Shown: positions 6,861 through 15,799, counted from the first letter of the stretch. The stretch is DNA of 37,243 nt from Alkalibacterium putridalgicola (GCF_900109825.1 NZ_FOBL01000025.1:1-37243), one strand, 5' to 3'. The notes: generated from the sequence alone by a model not told the origin. Translations and numbers: made by a program.

Positions 6861-8256
6861 AGTATAAATCAGATTCATTCTTGAATCGCTGCAGATTCTC
6901 TTTCACGTCTTTCAGAAAGCGTCCGGCCTGGAGTCCGTCGATGATGCGGTGATCGATCGATAAGCACAGGTTGATCATGTCGGCTGCTTTAAATCCACCG
7001 TCTTCTGTCGGCACGAAGCGTTTGGTGATGCTTTCGACCTGCAGGATGGCTGCCTGCGGATGATTGATGATGCCCATGGACTGGACGGATCCAAAGCTGC
7101 CCGTATTGTTCACGGTCATCGTGCCGCCCTGAATATCCTGGCTGCTCAGTTTGCCGTCACGTGCACGTTCTGCCAGTCGGCTGATTTCTTTGGACAAGCC
7201 GCTGATCGAATAGTTGTCGGTATTGTGGATAACTGGTACGAATAGATGCTCATCTGTCGCCACAGCTACGGATATGTTGATGTCTTTATGATAGACGATG
7301 TTCCCGTTATCCCAGGAAGCATTCATGATCGGATGTTTTTTGAGTGCCTGAACCACAGCTTTGACAAAGAACGGGAAGTAAGACAATGTCACGCCTTCCT
7401 GTTTCTTGAACTGCTCTTTGGCTTTATTACGCAGCTTGACGATATTCGAGACATCTGCTTCCACCATCAGCCACGCATGTGGGATCTCGGTGGAACTCTG
7501 TACCATTTTCCTGGCAATAGCTTTACGGATTCCGTCAGCCGGCACCACTTCGTCTCCACTTGATGTATAGGAGACCGGTGCTTTTTTAGACTTATCTTCT
7601 TTTTCCGCTGTTTCTTTCTGTTCCTGTATAGAGGCTTCCGGAACGTCTGCTTTTGTTTCCGGTTTTGCTTCTGTCTGACTGGACACATCAAAGTTCTGGA
7701 CATCTTTTCGCGTGATGCGACCGTGTTTTCCGGATCCTTCTACCTGGTTCAAGTCGATGTCGCGTTCCTGAGCAATACGGACCACAGCCGGCGAGTAACG
7801 GGTATTTTTATCAGTCAAAGGTGCTGTTTGTGAAGAAGCGCTCTTCCGATCCATTTCTTTGGTGTCTCTTTTCATTGGCCGTTTATCGGCTTCTTTATCG
7901 ATTTCTTCGTTGATATGTTCGGTCATTTCTTCCTTTTTTTCGGTGTCGGAAGGAGCTTCCGCCCCAACAGGCTGTTCGGACTTGTCTTTATTTATGCTGT
8001 CATCTTCACCGGTTTCTTCCGTTTCTATTTTGACGATCGGTGTCCCGATCTCAACGTCTGTATCCAGTTCGATTAGAAATTCCTTGACGATGCCCGAATA
8101 ATTCGAGGGTATCTCAGTCGTCACCTTATCCGAAACGGCTTCGGCGATGGGGTCATATTTCTCGATCCTGTCCCCTTCAGAAACCAGCCACACCGCGATC
8201 GAGGCTTCCGTGACGCTTTCGCCCAAGTGAGGCATTTCGATTATCTTTATACTCAT
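6859..8256 (-). CDS. bkdB: Branched-chain 2-oxoacid dehydrogenase E2 (lipoamide acyltransferase)
   Basis: This is the dihydrolipoyl acyltransferase core of the branched-chain 2-oxoacid dehydrogenase complex (465 residues), which transfers the acyl group from lipoamide to CoA. It has an N-terminal lipoyl domain with the modified Lys44 in AVSDKVTTEIPS, then a very acidic and charged linker (about residues 85-145). A peripheral subunit-binding domain follows (RYSPAVVRIAQERDIDL...GRITRKDV), and the catalytic domain ends with SIDHRIIDG (His436, Asp440). The linker is rich in Glu and Lys rather than the Ala/Pro common in other bacteria. A strong AAGGAGG site precedes the ATG. It is the last gene of the operon, 12 bp after E1beta. 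Substrate class is inferred from sequence and context. Confidence 0.93.
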   Translation of the reverse strand: MSIKIIEMPHLGESVTEASIAVWLVSEGDRIEKYDPIAEAVSDKVTTEIPSNYSGIVKEFLIELDTDVEIGTPIVKIETEETGEDDSINKDKSEQPVGAEAPSDTEKKEEMTEHINEEIDKEADKRPMKRDTKEMDRKSASSQTAPLTDKNTRYSPAVVRIAQERDIDLNQVEGSGKHGRITRKDVQNFDVSSQTEAKPETKADVPEASIQEQKETAEKEDKSKKAPVSYTSSGDEVVPADGIRKAIARKMVQSSTEIPHAWLMVEADVSNIVKLRNKAKEQFKKQEGVTLSYFPFFVKAVVQALKKHPIMNASWDNGNIVYHKDINISVAVATDEHLFVPVIHNTDNYSISGLSKEISRLAERARDGKLSSQDIQGGTMTVNNTGSFGSVQSMGIINHPQAAILQVESITKRFVPTEDGGFKAADMINLCLSIDHRIIDGLQAGRFLKDVKENLQRFKNESDLY

Positions 8257-8268
8257 TCACTTTCCTCC

Positions 8269-9255
8269 TTAAAACTCTGCAAGTTCACGCATGGCATCTA
8301 GAACTTTTTCTTCACTGATCAGAAATTCCCGTTCCAGCGGCAGTGCATACGGCATGCTTGGTGAATCCGGACCGGCCAGGCGTCTGATCGGTGAGTCCAG
8401 ATCGAACAAGGCTTCTTCTGCAATGATCGCGGATATCTCACTCATGACACTGCCTTCCAGATTGTCTTCCGTGACCAGCAACACTTTCCCTGTCTTTTTC
8501 GCTGCTTTAACTAAGGTTTCTTTGTCTAAAGGATAAATGGAACGAACATCCACCACTTCCGCCTCATAGCCTTCTTTGCTCAAGGTTTCAGCGGCTTTCA
8601 GTGCATGATTCAGTACCATGCCGTAGCCGATGACCGTGATGTCGTCCCCTTCTCTGACCACATTGGCCTTATCGATCGGCACGACGTAATCATCTTCCGG
8701 TACATCCTCTTTCAGCAGGCGATATAAGCGCTTGTGTTCATAAAACACGACGGGATCGTCACAGCGGATCGCTGCTTTGATCAAACCTTTTGCATCACGT
8801 GGTGAAGACGGGGTCACGATCCGGAGTCCCGGCTGCCCAAACAAAACTTTTTCCGTCGACTGGGAGTGATATAATCCCCCACGCACGCCGCCGCCATAAG
8901 GTGCACGGAACGTGATCGGTGCAGTCCAGTCGCCCTGCGTACGGTAACGCATACGACTCGCTTCTGAAATCAGCTGGTTCACAGCCGGAAGCAGGTAGTC
9001 AGCGAACTGAAATTCTCCGATCGCCCGGTACCCCACTGTTCCAAGACCGACCGCCAGTCCGCCGATCAGTCCTTCCGTCAGCGGTGTATTGAAACAGCGG
9101 TCATCTCCAAACATTTCGGCTAGTCCTTTGGTCACTCCAAAGACCCCGCCCTTTACGCCTCCGACATCTTCGCCGAAAATCACGACATTTTCATCACGTG
9201 CCATTTCTTCTTCGATTCCTTTATGAATGGCTTCTAAGTAAGTCATCATTGCCAT
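8269..9255 (-). CDS. bkdAB: Branched-chain 2-oxoacid dehydrogenase E1 beta subunit
   Basis: This 328-residue beta subunit of the thiamine-diphosphate-dependent E1 decarboxylase forms a heterotetramer with the alpha subunit encoded just upstream. Family hallmarks are FGEDVGGVKGGVFGVTKGL near residue 27, the FNTPLTEGLIGGLAVGLG segment with the Glu that activates thiamine diphosphate, EFQFADY, and the C-terminal transketolase domain (ITVIGYGMVL, LVTEDNLEGS). The length is normal. Two ATG codons (first and fourth codons) are possible starts; AAAGGA is somewhat far from the first. It follows E1alpha by 24 bp. Confidence 0.92.
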   Translation of the reverse strand: MAMMTYLEAIHKGIEEEMARDENVVIFGEDVGGVKGGVFGVTKGLAEMFGDDRCFNTPLTEGLIGGLAVGLGTVGYRAIGEFQFADYLLPAVNQLISEASRMRYRTQGDWTAPITFRAPYGGGVRGGLYHSQSTEKVLFGQPGLRIVTPSSPRDAKGLIKAAIRCDDPVVFYEHKRLYRLLKEDVPEDDYVVPIDKANVVREGDDITVIGYGMVLNHALKAAETLSKEGYEAEVVDVRSIYPLDKETLVKAAKKTGKVLLVTEDNLEGSVMSEISAIIAEEALFDLDSPIRRLAGPDSPSMPYALPLEREFLISEEKVLDAMRELAEF

Positions 9256-9279
9256 AGGCCTTACGCATCCTTTCTTCGT

Positions 9280-10272
9280 TTAATTATCTGCATAGACTTC
9301 TTTGAGTATGTCTTCAGCTTTTGGATCAGGCATGGCTTCTGCTTCATCCGTGGCTTTATTGATTTCTTTTTTCAGTTCTGCATCGATCTCTTTCATCTGT
9401 TCACGAGTCAGATAGTCTTCATCGATCAGCTGTTTCTCAAACAGGAGCAGACCGTCATTTTTCTTCAGGTTCTCAATATCCTCTTTTGTTCGGTAAACTG
9501 AATGATCATCGTCTGCGGAATGCGAGGTCAGACGCGTGACCATCATTTCGATCAGTGCCGGTCCAAATCCTTTGCGGGCGTCTTCAACCACTTTTTTGAA
9601 GGCGAGGTAGGATTCGACAAAGTCGTTCCCATTGACTTGGATACCAGTCATGCCGAATGCCGGTCCGCGGTCGGACAGTTTCTCACTGGCATATTGTTCG
9701 TCTCTTCCAACAGAGATCGCATAGCCGTTGTTTTCGATCACAAAAATCAGCGGCAGTTTTTTGACGCCGGCAAAGTTCATCGCTTCCTGCACTTCCCCCT
9801 GGTTGGCAGAGCCTTCACCAGTTGTGGTCAGCGTCACGTAGTCTTTTTTAGCAAGCTGAGCCCCATAGGCCACGCCTGTCGCCACGGTGTACTGCGTGCT
9901 GACTGTGGAGGAATGCGAAATGATATTGTGTTCTTTTGAACCGTAGTGGTTTGGCATCTGGCGTCCGTGAGAAGAAGGATCATCCTCTTTCCCCAGGGAC
10001 CCCAGCATGATATCTTTAGGCGTCATGCCCCAGACCAGACAGGGTGCCATATCGCGGTAATAAGGCAGGAAATAGTCTTTCTCATGTTCGAAAGCCATCG
10101 CCATCGCCACTTGTCCCACTTCATGTCCCTGTCCTGAGATATTGAAGGAGGTCTTGCCGATACGTGTCAGCTGCCATAGGCGTTCGTCCAGACGCCGTCC
10201 CATTAAAACATGGCGATAAGCCTGGACGATTTCTTCTTTACTTAATCCTGATTCTTTCAGTTTTTTCATCAT
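9280..10272 (-). CDS. bkdAA: Branched-chain 2-oxoacid dehydrogenase E1 alpha subunit
   Basis: This 330-residue alpha subunit of the E1 component decarboxylates branched-chain 2-oxoacids and acylates the lipoyl arm of E2. The thiamine diphosphate motif runs from GEGSANQGE (152-160) to ENNGYAIS (180-187). The phosphorylation-loop-like segment RQMPNHYGSKEHNI is also present. Many family members read GDG at the first position, whereas this one reads GEG. The gene sits between E3 and E1beta with 18- and 24-bp gaps. Only a weak ribosome site (GTGAG) precedes the double ATG, which suggests translational coupling to the E3 gene. Confidence 0.92.
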   Translation of the reverse strand: MMKKLKESGLSKEEIVQAYRHVLMGRRLDERLWQLTRIGKTSFNISGQGHEVGQVAMAMAFEHEKDYFLPYYRDMAPCLVWGMTPKDIMLGSLGKEDDPSSHGRQMPNHYGSKEHNIISHSSTVSTQYTVATGVAYGAQLAKKDYVTLTTTGEGSANQGEVQEAMNFAGVKKLPLIFVIENNGYAISVGRDEQYASEKLSDRGPAFGMTGIQVNGNDFVESYLAFKKVVEDARKGFGPALIEMMVTRLTSHSADDDHSVYRTKEDIENLKKNDGLLLFEKQLIDEDYLTREQMKEIDAELKKEINKATDEAEAMPDPKAEDILKEVYADN

Positions 10273-10290
10273 CTGTTCACACTCACTTTC

Positions 10291-11706
10291 TTATTTATGA
10301 ACCGCTAATTTATAGACATCCAGAGACGCTTCCATGATCCCTTCAGATAAGGTCGGATGCGGATGGATCGCTTCGCCGATCTCCAAAGGTGTGGCATTCA
10401 TGTAGATGGCTGTGCTGGCTTCTGAGATCAGATCTGTTGCATGCGGGCCAATGATGGACATCCCGATCAGATCATCCGTTTCTTCATCTCTCAGCACTTC
10501 CACAAAACCTTCAGCATTGCCGTGAATAAGTGCTTTGCCGTTCCCGTTAAAATTAAAGGTCCCTACTTTGACCTTCCTGCCTTTAGGAAGTGTTTCTTTC
10601 GTATAGCCGACACTTGCGATTTCAGGTGTCGTATAGGTACAGCGCGGGACATTCAGATAGTTGATCGGTTCGCTTGTTTCCCTGATCATATGCTCGACGG
10701 CCAATTCGCCTTCTTTCATGGCGACATGAGCCAGCTGCAGTGTGTTGATGCAGTCGCCGATTGCATAGATATGACTTTCTGTCGTCTGATAGTGGTCATT
10801 CACCTGTATGCCTTTGGCGTCGTATTTGACTGAGGTGTTTTGAAGGCCGATGCCCTCCACGTTCGGTTTTCTGCCGATCGCGACCATCACCTTATCAAAG
10901 TCCATCGGTGCATCTTTCCCTTTAACAGACAGTTTGACTCTTCCGTCTGTTTTATCGACGCCTTCAACGAGCTGGCTGAGTTCCACCTTGATCCCTCGTT
11001 TTTCAAACTGTTTCTTGAGCGCTTTTGAAACGGTCTTGCTTTCGTTGACAATCAGCCGGTCGAGAGCTTCAAAAACCGTCACCTCGACACCCAGACCGTG
11101 CAGCAGCGATGCCCATTCCACACCGATTACGCCACCGCCGATAATAGCGATGGATTCCGGCAGTTCTTCCAGCTGCAGCATGCCGGTGGAAGACAAAATC
11201 GTTTCTTCATCCAGGGGCAGATGCGGCAAGGTTGCCGGACTGGAGCCGGTCGCAATGATCAGTTTTTTTGAAACATAGATTTCTTCTTCTTTGTCTTCAT
11301 CATCAAAGGTCACAGCGACTGCACCGGACACCGGCGAAAAGATCGACGGACCTAATACAGCCCCTTTGCCGTGGACGACTTTGATCTTGTTTTTCTTCAT
11401 CAGTCCCTGTACGCCATGGTGCAGCTGGTCTACGATAGCCTGCTTCCGTTCATTGACCTTGGTAAAGTTGACTTGAACCGCATCACTGACGTCTATGCCA
11501 AAATCTCCAGCTTCTTTCAGGGTACCCATGACTTCTGCACTTCTTAGTAACGCTTTCGTTGGGATGCAGCCGCGGTGTAGACAGGTCCCGCCAAGCTTGT
11601 CCTGTTCAGTGAGTACAACATCCATACCCGTCTTCGCCGCCTGGATCGCCGCAACATAACCGCCTGTCCCTCCGCCTAATATCAGGAGTTCTGTTTCTAT
11701 CGCCAT
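10291..11706 (-). CDS. lpdA: Dihydrolipoyl dehydrogenase (E3)
   Basis: This 471-residue flavoprotein reoxidises dihydrolipoamide on E2 with NAD+. The FAD loop GGGTGG is at 11-16, and the redox disulfide is in GGTCLHRGCIPTKALL (Cys42 and Cys47). The NAD domain has IIGGGVIGVEWASLLHGLG, and the C-terminal dimer-interface motif HPHPTLSE carries the His450/Glu455 pair. All catalytic elements are intact. It lies 20 bp after the butyrate kinase remnant and begins the E3-E1alpha-E1beta-E2 run, an order also known in Bacillus and Enterococcus loci that carry ptb and buk upstream. Confidence 0.93.
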   Translation of the reverse strand: MAIETELLILGGGTGGYVAAIQAAKTGMDVVLTEQDKLGGTCLHRGCIPTKALLRSAEVMGTLKEAGDFGIDVSDAVQVNFTKVNERKQAIVDQLHHGVQGLMKKNKIKVVHGKGAVLGPSIFSPVSGAVAVTFDDEDKEEEIYVSKKLIIATGSSPATLPHLPLDEETILSSTGMLQLEELPESIAIIGGGVIGVEWASLLHGLGVEVTVFEALDRLIVNESKTVSKALKKQFEKRGIKVELSQLVEGVDKTDGRVKLSVKGKDAPMDFDKVMVAIGRKPNVEGIGLQNTSVKYDAKGIQVNDHYQTTESHIYAIGDCINTLQLAHVAMKEGELAVEHMIRETSEPINYLNVPRCTYTTPEIASVGYTKETLPKGRKVKVGTFNFNGNGKALIHGNAEGFVEVLRDEETDDLIGMSIIGPHATDLISEASTAIYMNATPLEIGEAIHPHPTLSEGIMEASLDVYKLAVHK

Positions 11707-11726
11707 CTTTTTCCCTCGTTTCCTCT

Positions 11727-12251
11727 CTAATTTATCTCGCTGTATCGCTTCGGTTCTTCTTCCTTATTCAGTACACGCATGACACCTTCATGCAGGGCAT
11801 CCATTTCCATCTCACCCGGCATGACTTCCACCGGTGCGATCCATTCCACACGCTCTTTTGTATGGCTGACAATGAACTCACTATAACTGCCGCCACCTGT
11901 CAGAATGATCACATCGACCTTGCCCTTTAAGACCGTCGCCATTTCGCCAATGGCTTTAGCAAGCTGATAGGTCATCGCACGAAGGATGAGTTCTGCTTCC
12001 TTATCACCCTTATTGATCATTTCAAGAACGTTTCTTATATCGATTTCGTTTAAGTACGATTTCATCCCGCCGTTACCGGCAAGTAGTTTCTTCACCTGAT
12101 CCAGATCGAGCTGTTGCTCAAGTATCATTTTCGCAAAGTCATAAAGTGGTAATCCACCAGTCCGTTCGGGTGTGAACGGGCCTTCCCCGTCCAGTCCATA
12201 ATAAACGCATGGAACATCCGGTATCATTCTCCTGTTATATCTTCCATCCAC
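11727..12251 (-). pseudogene. buk: 5'-truncated butyrate kinase remnant
   Basis: The frame encodes about 174 residues matching only the C-terminal half of butyrate kinase (normally about 355-370 residues). It has LDGEGPFTPERTGGLPLYDF, NGGMKSYLNEIDIR, then ILTGGGSYSEFIVSHTKERV and PVEVMPGEMEMDALHEGV. The N-terminal half of the ASKHA fold, with the phosphate-binding loops, is absent. Only about 80 bp separate the first homologous codon from the terminator of the next gene, so the missing part cannot be nearby. The frame starts at GTG without a good ribosome site. No phosphotransbutyrylase gene is present. The stretch may survive only as leader of the lpd-bkd transcript. Confidence 0.85.
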
Positions 12252-12332
12252 TCTATACTTGAAAGCTTTAAGTGAAGCATCTTGTTGTTTACCGCTCTGA
12301 TTTCAATGATCGGCAATCGATATTTGCTCATT

Positions 12333-12377
12333 AAAAAGAGACACTGCACACACCTGTATGTGTGCCAGTGTCTCTTT
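12333..12377 (-). terminator. Terminator of the short-chain dehydrogenase gene
   Basis: AAAGAGACACTG (12335-12346) pairs with CAGTGTCTCTTT (12366-12377), with an inner CACACA/TGTGTG stem and one bulged C. On the minus strand it ends in five T. It separates the dehydrogenase gene from the butyrate kinase remnant, so the lpd-bkd operon needs its own promoter below this point. I could not find a convincing one. Confidence 0.85.
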
Positions 12378-12443
12378 CTCTGTTAAGCTGCCTACGTGCT
12401 TAGACAGACAACAGTTTCTGTTCTATACGTTTTTTTATTTCTA

Positions 12444-13625
12444 TCAATGGCTTAAATGTCTGATTTTTCGTTTCATTTTTCCATACTTCCATGCTTTTTT
12501 AGGATGTTTGAACATCATCTTGGTCTTTTTCATACGATAAGCTTCTTTTAATTTCTGTGCTTTGCTTTTATTATTTCCGGAAAACAGCAGGAAGGACAAG
12601 CTTGTTACTCCTATGATCATAATCGGAATCAAGAAGAGCAATGGATGTTTTTTAACTTTGACAAGCAAACTACCCTTGCGTGTCCAGCCAATGTTATTCC
12701 CGCCTCTTTCTTTCAACTGCTCCCCTTCTCCATATAATGAACTTTGAAGCGGAGATTCAGCATCCTTAGATTCATCATAGTTTGTATCATAAATCGACTT
12801 TTCCAGATAGCGGTCGGTAAAGCGTGGCATCAAAGCCCCCATTAAACTTATCATCTTCGACTGACCACCGACATACATGTCTCTGACTGGATGTTCAGCA
12901 GTATAGAGAATAGATTCCGCCACGCTTTCCGGCGGGTACATCATACCATCGTGTGAAGGCGCCTTATCTATATAGCTGGCTGCATGTTCTGCATAAGGGG
13001 TATCTATGCGTGCTGGATGGATTTGAGTCACAACGACCGGCAGATGTTCTTTTTCCGCTTCCATTCTTAAAGCATCCGTGAAACTGTGTACAGCGAATTT
13101 GGATGATGAGTAAGTTCCCTGGATCGGGAAGGTGCGATTACCGAGTACACTTCCCATATTGATCAGTGCACCAGCTGTTTCTTTTTCTCTGAAATGATCG
13201 ATCGCTGCCAGTGAACCGTATACGGTGCCCCAGTAATTGATTTCAAACAGTTCACGAGCATCGACGATCGGTACATCGGTCAGATGTCCGTATATAGCCA
13301 CTGCTGCATTATTGACCCAGGTATCGAAGCCACCAAAAGTTTCCACCGCTTTTTCTGCCAGCTGTTTTACTTCTTCCTCTTTTGATACATCCATTTCAAG
13401 ATAGACGACTTCGGTTTTTTCGCTCAGTTCGTCTGTCAGTGTTTCCAGTGCTGCTTTTTCCCGGCCTCCCAATACCAGTTTGGCTCCTTTATCAGCAGCC
13501 ATGCGTGCAGTGACCAGCCCGATCCCACTTGTCGCTCCTGTGATGACAATGACCTGATCTTTCAGTTTCTTCAATTTCAACGATAGACTGTCTAAAGGTT
13601 TTCTGTCTGTTAATTCGTGCTGCAT
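12444..13625 (-). CDS. Short-chain dehydrogenase/reductase with C-terminal membrane tail
   Basis: This is a classical SDR oxidoreductase of 393 residues, longer than the usual 250-300. The N-terminal catalytic part has VITGATSGIG (cofactor loop, 27-36), NNAAVAIYG, Ser159 in INMGSVLG and the YSSSK active site (Tyr172, Lys176). After about residue 300 there is one hydrophobic helix (about 328-349) and a strongly basic tail (KKTKMMFKHPKKAWKYGKMK). The enzyme is therefore probably anchored to the cytoplasmic face of the membrane. An AAGGAGG site precedes the ATG. The substrate is unknown. The gene is monocistronic. Confidence 0.88.
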   Translation of the reverse strand: MQHELTDRKPLDSLSLKLKKLKDQVIVITGATSGIGLVTARMAADKGAKLVLGGREKAALETLTDELSEKTEVVYLEMDVSKEEEVKQLAEKAVETFGGFDTWVNNAAVAIYGHLTDVPIVDARELFEINYWGTVYGSLAAIDHFREKETAGALINMGSVLGNRTFPIQGTYSSSKFAVHSFTDALRMEAEKEHLPVVVTQIHPARIDTPYAEHAASYIDKAPSHDGMMYPPESVAESILYTAEHPVRDMYVGGQSKMISLMGALMPRFTDRYLEKSIYDTNYDESKDAESPLQSSLYGEGEQLKERGGNNIGWTRKGSLLVKVKKHPLLFLIPIMIIGVTSLSFLLFSGNNKSKAQKLKEAYRMKKTKMMFKHPKKAWKYGKMKRKIRHLSH

Positions 13626-13765
13626 CGTTTTTGTCCTCCTTGTAGATTATGAATAAACTCTTTTTGAAATCCTTACACTCTTAATTTTAGAGTATCCCCA
13701 TTGATTTCCTCAAATCATACGGCTTACACGAGGGCCTGCACAATAAGTCACTCCCCCTTGTCTTT

Positions 13766-13817
13766 AAACCAAAAAATCCCCTGATACAGTAAGTTGTATC
13801 AGGGGATTTTTTGGTTT
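13766..13817 (-). terminator. Strong terminator of the ring-cleaving dioxygenase gene
   Basis: A perfect 23-bp stem (13766-13788 with 13795-13817) surrounds a 6-nt loop. It contains TCCCCTGATACA / TGTATCAGGGGA and A/T runs at both edges, so it could act in either direction. Confidence 0.9.
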
Positions 13818-13833
13818 TCAGTTGCTCAAATTG

Positions 13834-14817
13834 TTACTCGTACTCTTTCTCAAAAGTCTTTGTACTTCTGACCGTATCGATGTGACGGACTTCATTTTCG
13901 ATGATGTCACGCTGAGGTTCGAGAAATGGTGGCAGAGACAATTTTTCACCCAGTGTTTCATACGGTTCATCTTCCATAAATCCTGGTCCTTCAGTCGCCA
14001 GTTCGACCAAGATGCCGGCAGTCACTCGGGCATAAAGTGAGCCGAAGTAAAAGCGGTTCACGTAACCTGAATTAGGCAGCTTGACAGCCTGGTATTTCTC
14101 CTTCCAGTTTTCAAGGTCTTCTTTATCCTCTACACGAAACGCCACATGGTGAACAGTCCCGTATCCCTGTTGATGGCGTGGAAGCTCTGTGTTGTGTTCC
14201 ACAACTACTTCTGCACCATTGCCGCCTTGGCCCATTTCAAACAGATACAAATCACCTTCCTCAGCGATCTGCGTCATATCATAGACTTGTTCCAGAACGG
14301 CTTTGATATAATCCAGATCCTGGTAGCGTAAAAACATGCGTCCCAGTCCAGTGACCGCAAACTCCAGCGGGATCGGACCGTCCTGCCAGGGCGTTCCTGA
14401 TTCTATGCCTGTATTTTTTTCGTCAGAAATCAGCTGGTAGTTCTGATCATCAAAGTCGACAAAAGGCAGGACTTTCTTACCGAACTGTTCCTGAATGCCT
14501 TCATGCTTCACTTCCAGACGGTCAAACCGTTTGACCCAGTAATCGAGCGCATCATCTGTAGGCACACGGAAACTTGTCCGAGCGATTTCGTCATTCCCGT
14601 GGACACCTTTTTGTATACCTGGAAAATCAAAGAAAGTCATGTCCGTCCCCGCACTCCCTGTGTCGTCCGCAAAAAATAAGTGATAGGTTTGAATGTCGTC
14701 CTGATTGACAGTCTTTTTGACCAGACGTATGCCAAGAACATGAGTGAAAAAGTCATAGATTTTTTCAGCGCTGCTAGTAATGGCTGTCACGTGATGGATC
14801 CCTTTGAGTTGGTTCAT
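13834..14817 (-). CDS. mhqO: Ring-cleaving dioxygenase, glyoxalase/VOC superfamily (MhqO/MhqA-like)
   Basis: This 327-residue protein has two tandem VOC domains, the size and layout of Bacillus MhqO, MhqA and MhqE, which help detoxify hydroquinones and catechols. The N-terminal GIHHVTAITSSAEKIYDFF gives the first metal-ligand His, VHHVAFRVEDKED the second, and GILVELATEGPGF the Glu ligand. TDMTFFDFPG is also typical. The start follows an AGGAGG site. The promoter contains a palindrome matching the MhqR operator, so induction by quinone-like electrophiles is expected. The exact ring substrate is unknown. Confidence 0.88.
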   Translation of the reverse strand: MNQLKGIHHVTAITSSAEKIYDFFTHVLGIRLVKKTVNQDDIQTYHLFFADDTGSAGTDMTFFDFPGIQKGVHGNDEIARTSFRVPTDDALDYWVKRFDRLEVKHEGIQEQFGKKVLPFVDFDDQNYQLISDEKNTGIESGTPWQDGPIPLEFAVTGLGRMFLRYQDLDYIKAVLEQVYDMTQIAEEGDLYLFEMGQGGNGAEVVVEHNTELPRHQQGYGTVHHVAFRVEDKEDLENWKEKYQAVKLPNSGYVNRFYFGSLYARVTAGILVELATEGPGFMEDEPYETLGEKLSLPPFLEPQRDIIENEVRHIDTVRSTKTFEKEYE

Positions 14818-14860
14818 GTATAGTGTCCTCCTGTAAACTTAGTTGTTATAGTACCATTTA

Positions 14861-14907
14861 TATTTCGAATTCGAGATAATTATAACGCATACCCTATATC
14901 AAGTCAA
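14861..14907 (-). promoter_or_regulatory. Promoter with MhqR-like operator
   Basis: On the minus strand TTGACT (complement of 14902-14907) and TATAAT (complement of 14879-14884) are separated by 17 nt, a near-consensus promoter. Directly after the -10 box, TATTTCGAATTCGAGATA (14861-14878) is a palindrome with 8 of 9 pairs. From memory it closely matches the TATCTCGAA-TTCGAGATA operator described for the MarR-type quinone sensor MhqR. No mhqR gene is in the window, so the regulator would act from elsewhere. Confidence 0.7.
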
Positions 14908-15086
14908 ATTAACGGTATGACAAGTGTTTCCTTATGTCTAAAGTGTTTATCCTTGTCTTTCTTATATACTTAAGACTTTTAAAAATGCATCAAAATAAAT
15001 ATTATTTTTCAGGGATAATTGCTATACTTGAATTAATCAATATGAGTCTTACTGTTGCGGTAGGATTCAACACGGGAGGGTAAATG

Positions 15087-15620
15087 ATGAAGTTAATGAA
15101 GGTTGCTCCATTTTTAGTTGGAACGGCGTTACTTCTTGTTGCCTGCGGCGAGCAGGACGACACGACCTCTGACCCGGCAGGATCCATTGCCGAACAGAAG
15201 GAAGGTATCTATGAATCGGCTCAGTCCGATTCTGAACATTATCTCAAGCTGGTGGAAAGAGCCAAACCTGTCTGGGCAGGTATATCCTATGCTTCGCTTT
15301 CGGGTTCAGTCAGTTCGGACTACATCGCAGAAATCGAGGATACAGAATCTCTGCAGTTTATTGTGGATGAAATGATCGAAGGATCAGAAAGACAACCGGG
15401 TATAGTAGATGTCACCCAGCCCTACTACGATATGAAAATAGACTATGCAGATGGCTCAGAAGAAGTGTTCCACCTCTGGGTCACTGAAGATGAATTGACT
15501 GGGACCATCATGGACAGCGAGAACACACATTTTATCTACACGTTTTCAGATGAGGTTTCAGAACAGTTTCTTTCACTTTTACCGGATGAGCTGATTTTAG
15601 AAGAACCTTTATCTGATTGA
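15087..15620 (+). CDS. Putative lipoprotein of unknown function
   Basis: The protein has about 177 residues. The signal peptide has a Lys-containing n-region, a hydrophobic core (APFLVGTALL) and the lipobox LVAC, so Cys would be lipidated and the protein anchored on the outer face of the membrane. The mature part is acidic. A segment resembling a small beta-rich substrate or inhibitor domain (KIDYADGSEEVFHLWVTED) is the only recognisable shape. The second ATG at 15087 lies 7 nt from GGAGG, while the first at 15084 is rather close, so the start is uncertain by one codon. I do not recognise the family. Confidence 0.75.
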   Translation: MKLMKVAPFLVGTALLLVACGEQDDTTSDPAGSIAEQKEGIYESAQSDSEHYLKLVERAKPVWAGISYASLSGSVSSDYIAEIEDTESLQFIVDEMIEGSERQPGIVDVTQPYYDMKIDYADGSEEVFHLWVTEDELTGTIMDSENTHFIYTFSDEVSEQFLSLLPDELILEEPLSD

Positions 15621-15799
15621 TGAAGGTTCTTAATAAGTCTCCTTTTACAGTAACAAACTTCTATTCTACATATTTATTAAAAGATTCACTAAATATATCC
15701 TAATAACAAAGCTACTTATGCATTTAACTATTATTTAATTTTACTTTATTAATGTTGTCTGTATATTATTATATATATTTATAATTGTTATATTTAACT

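Noticed and set aside
12252-12334. A missing N-terminal half of butyrate kinase hidden in another frame
   Set aside because: Only about 80 bp are available before the neighbouring terminator, far less than the roughly 180 codons required, and no frame resembles it.
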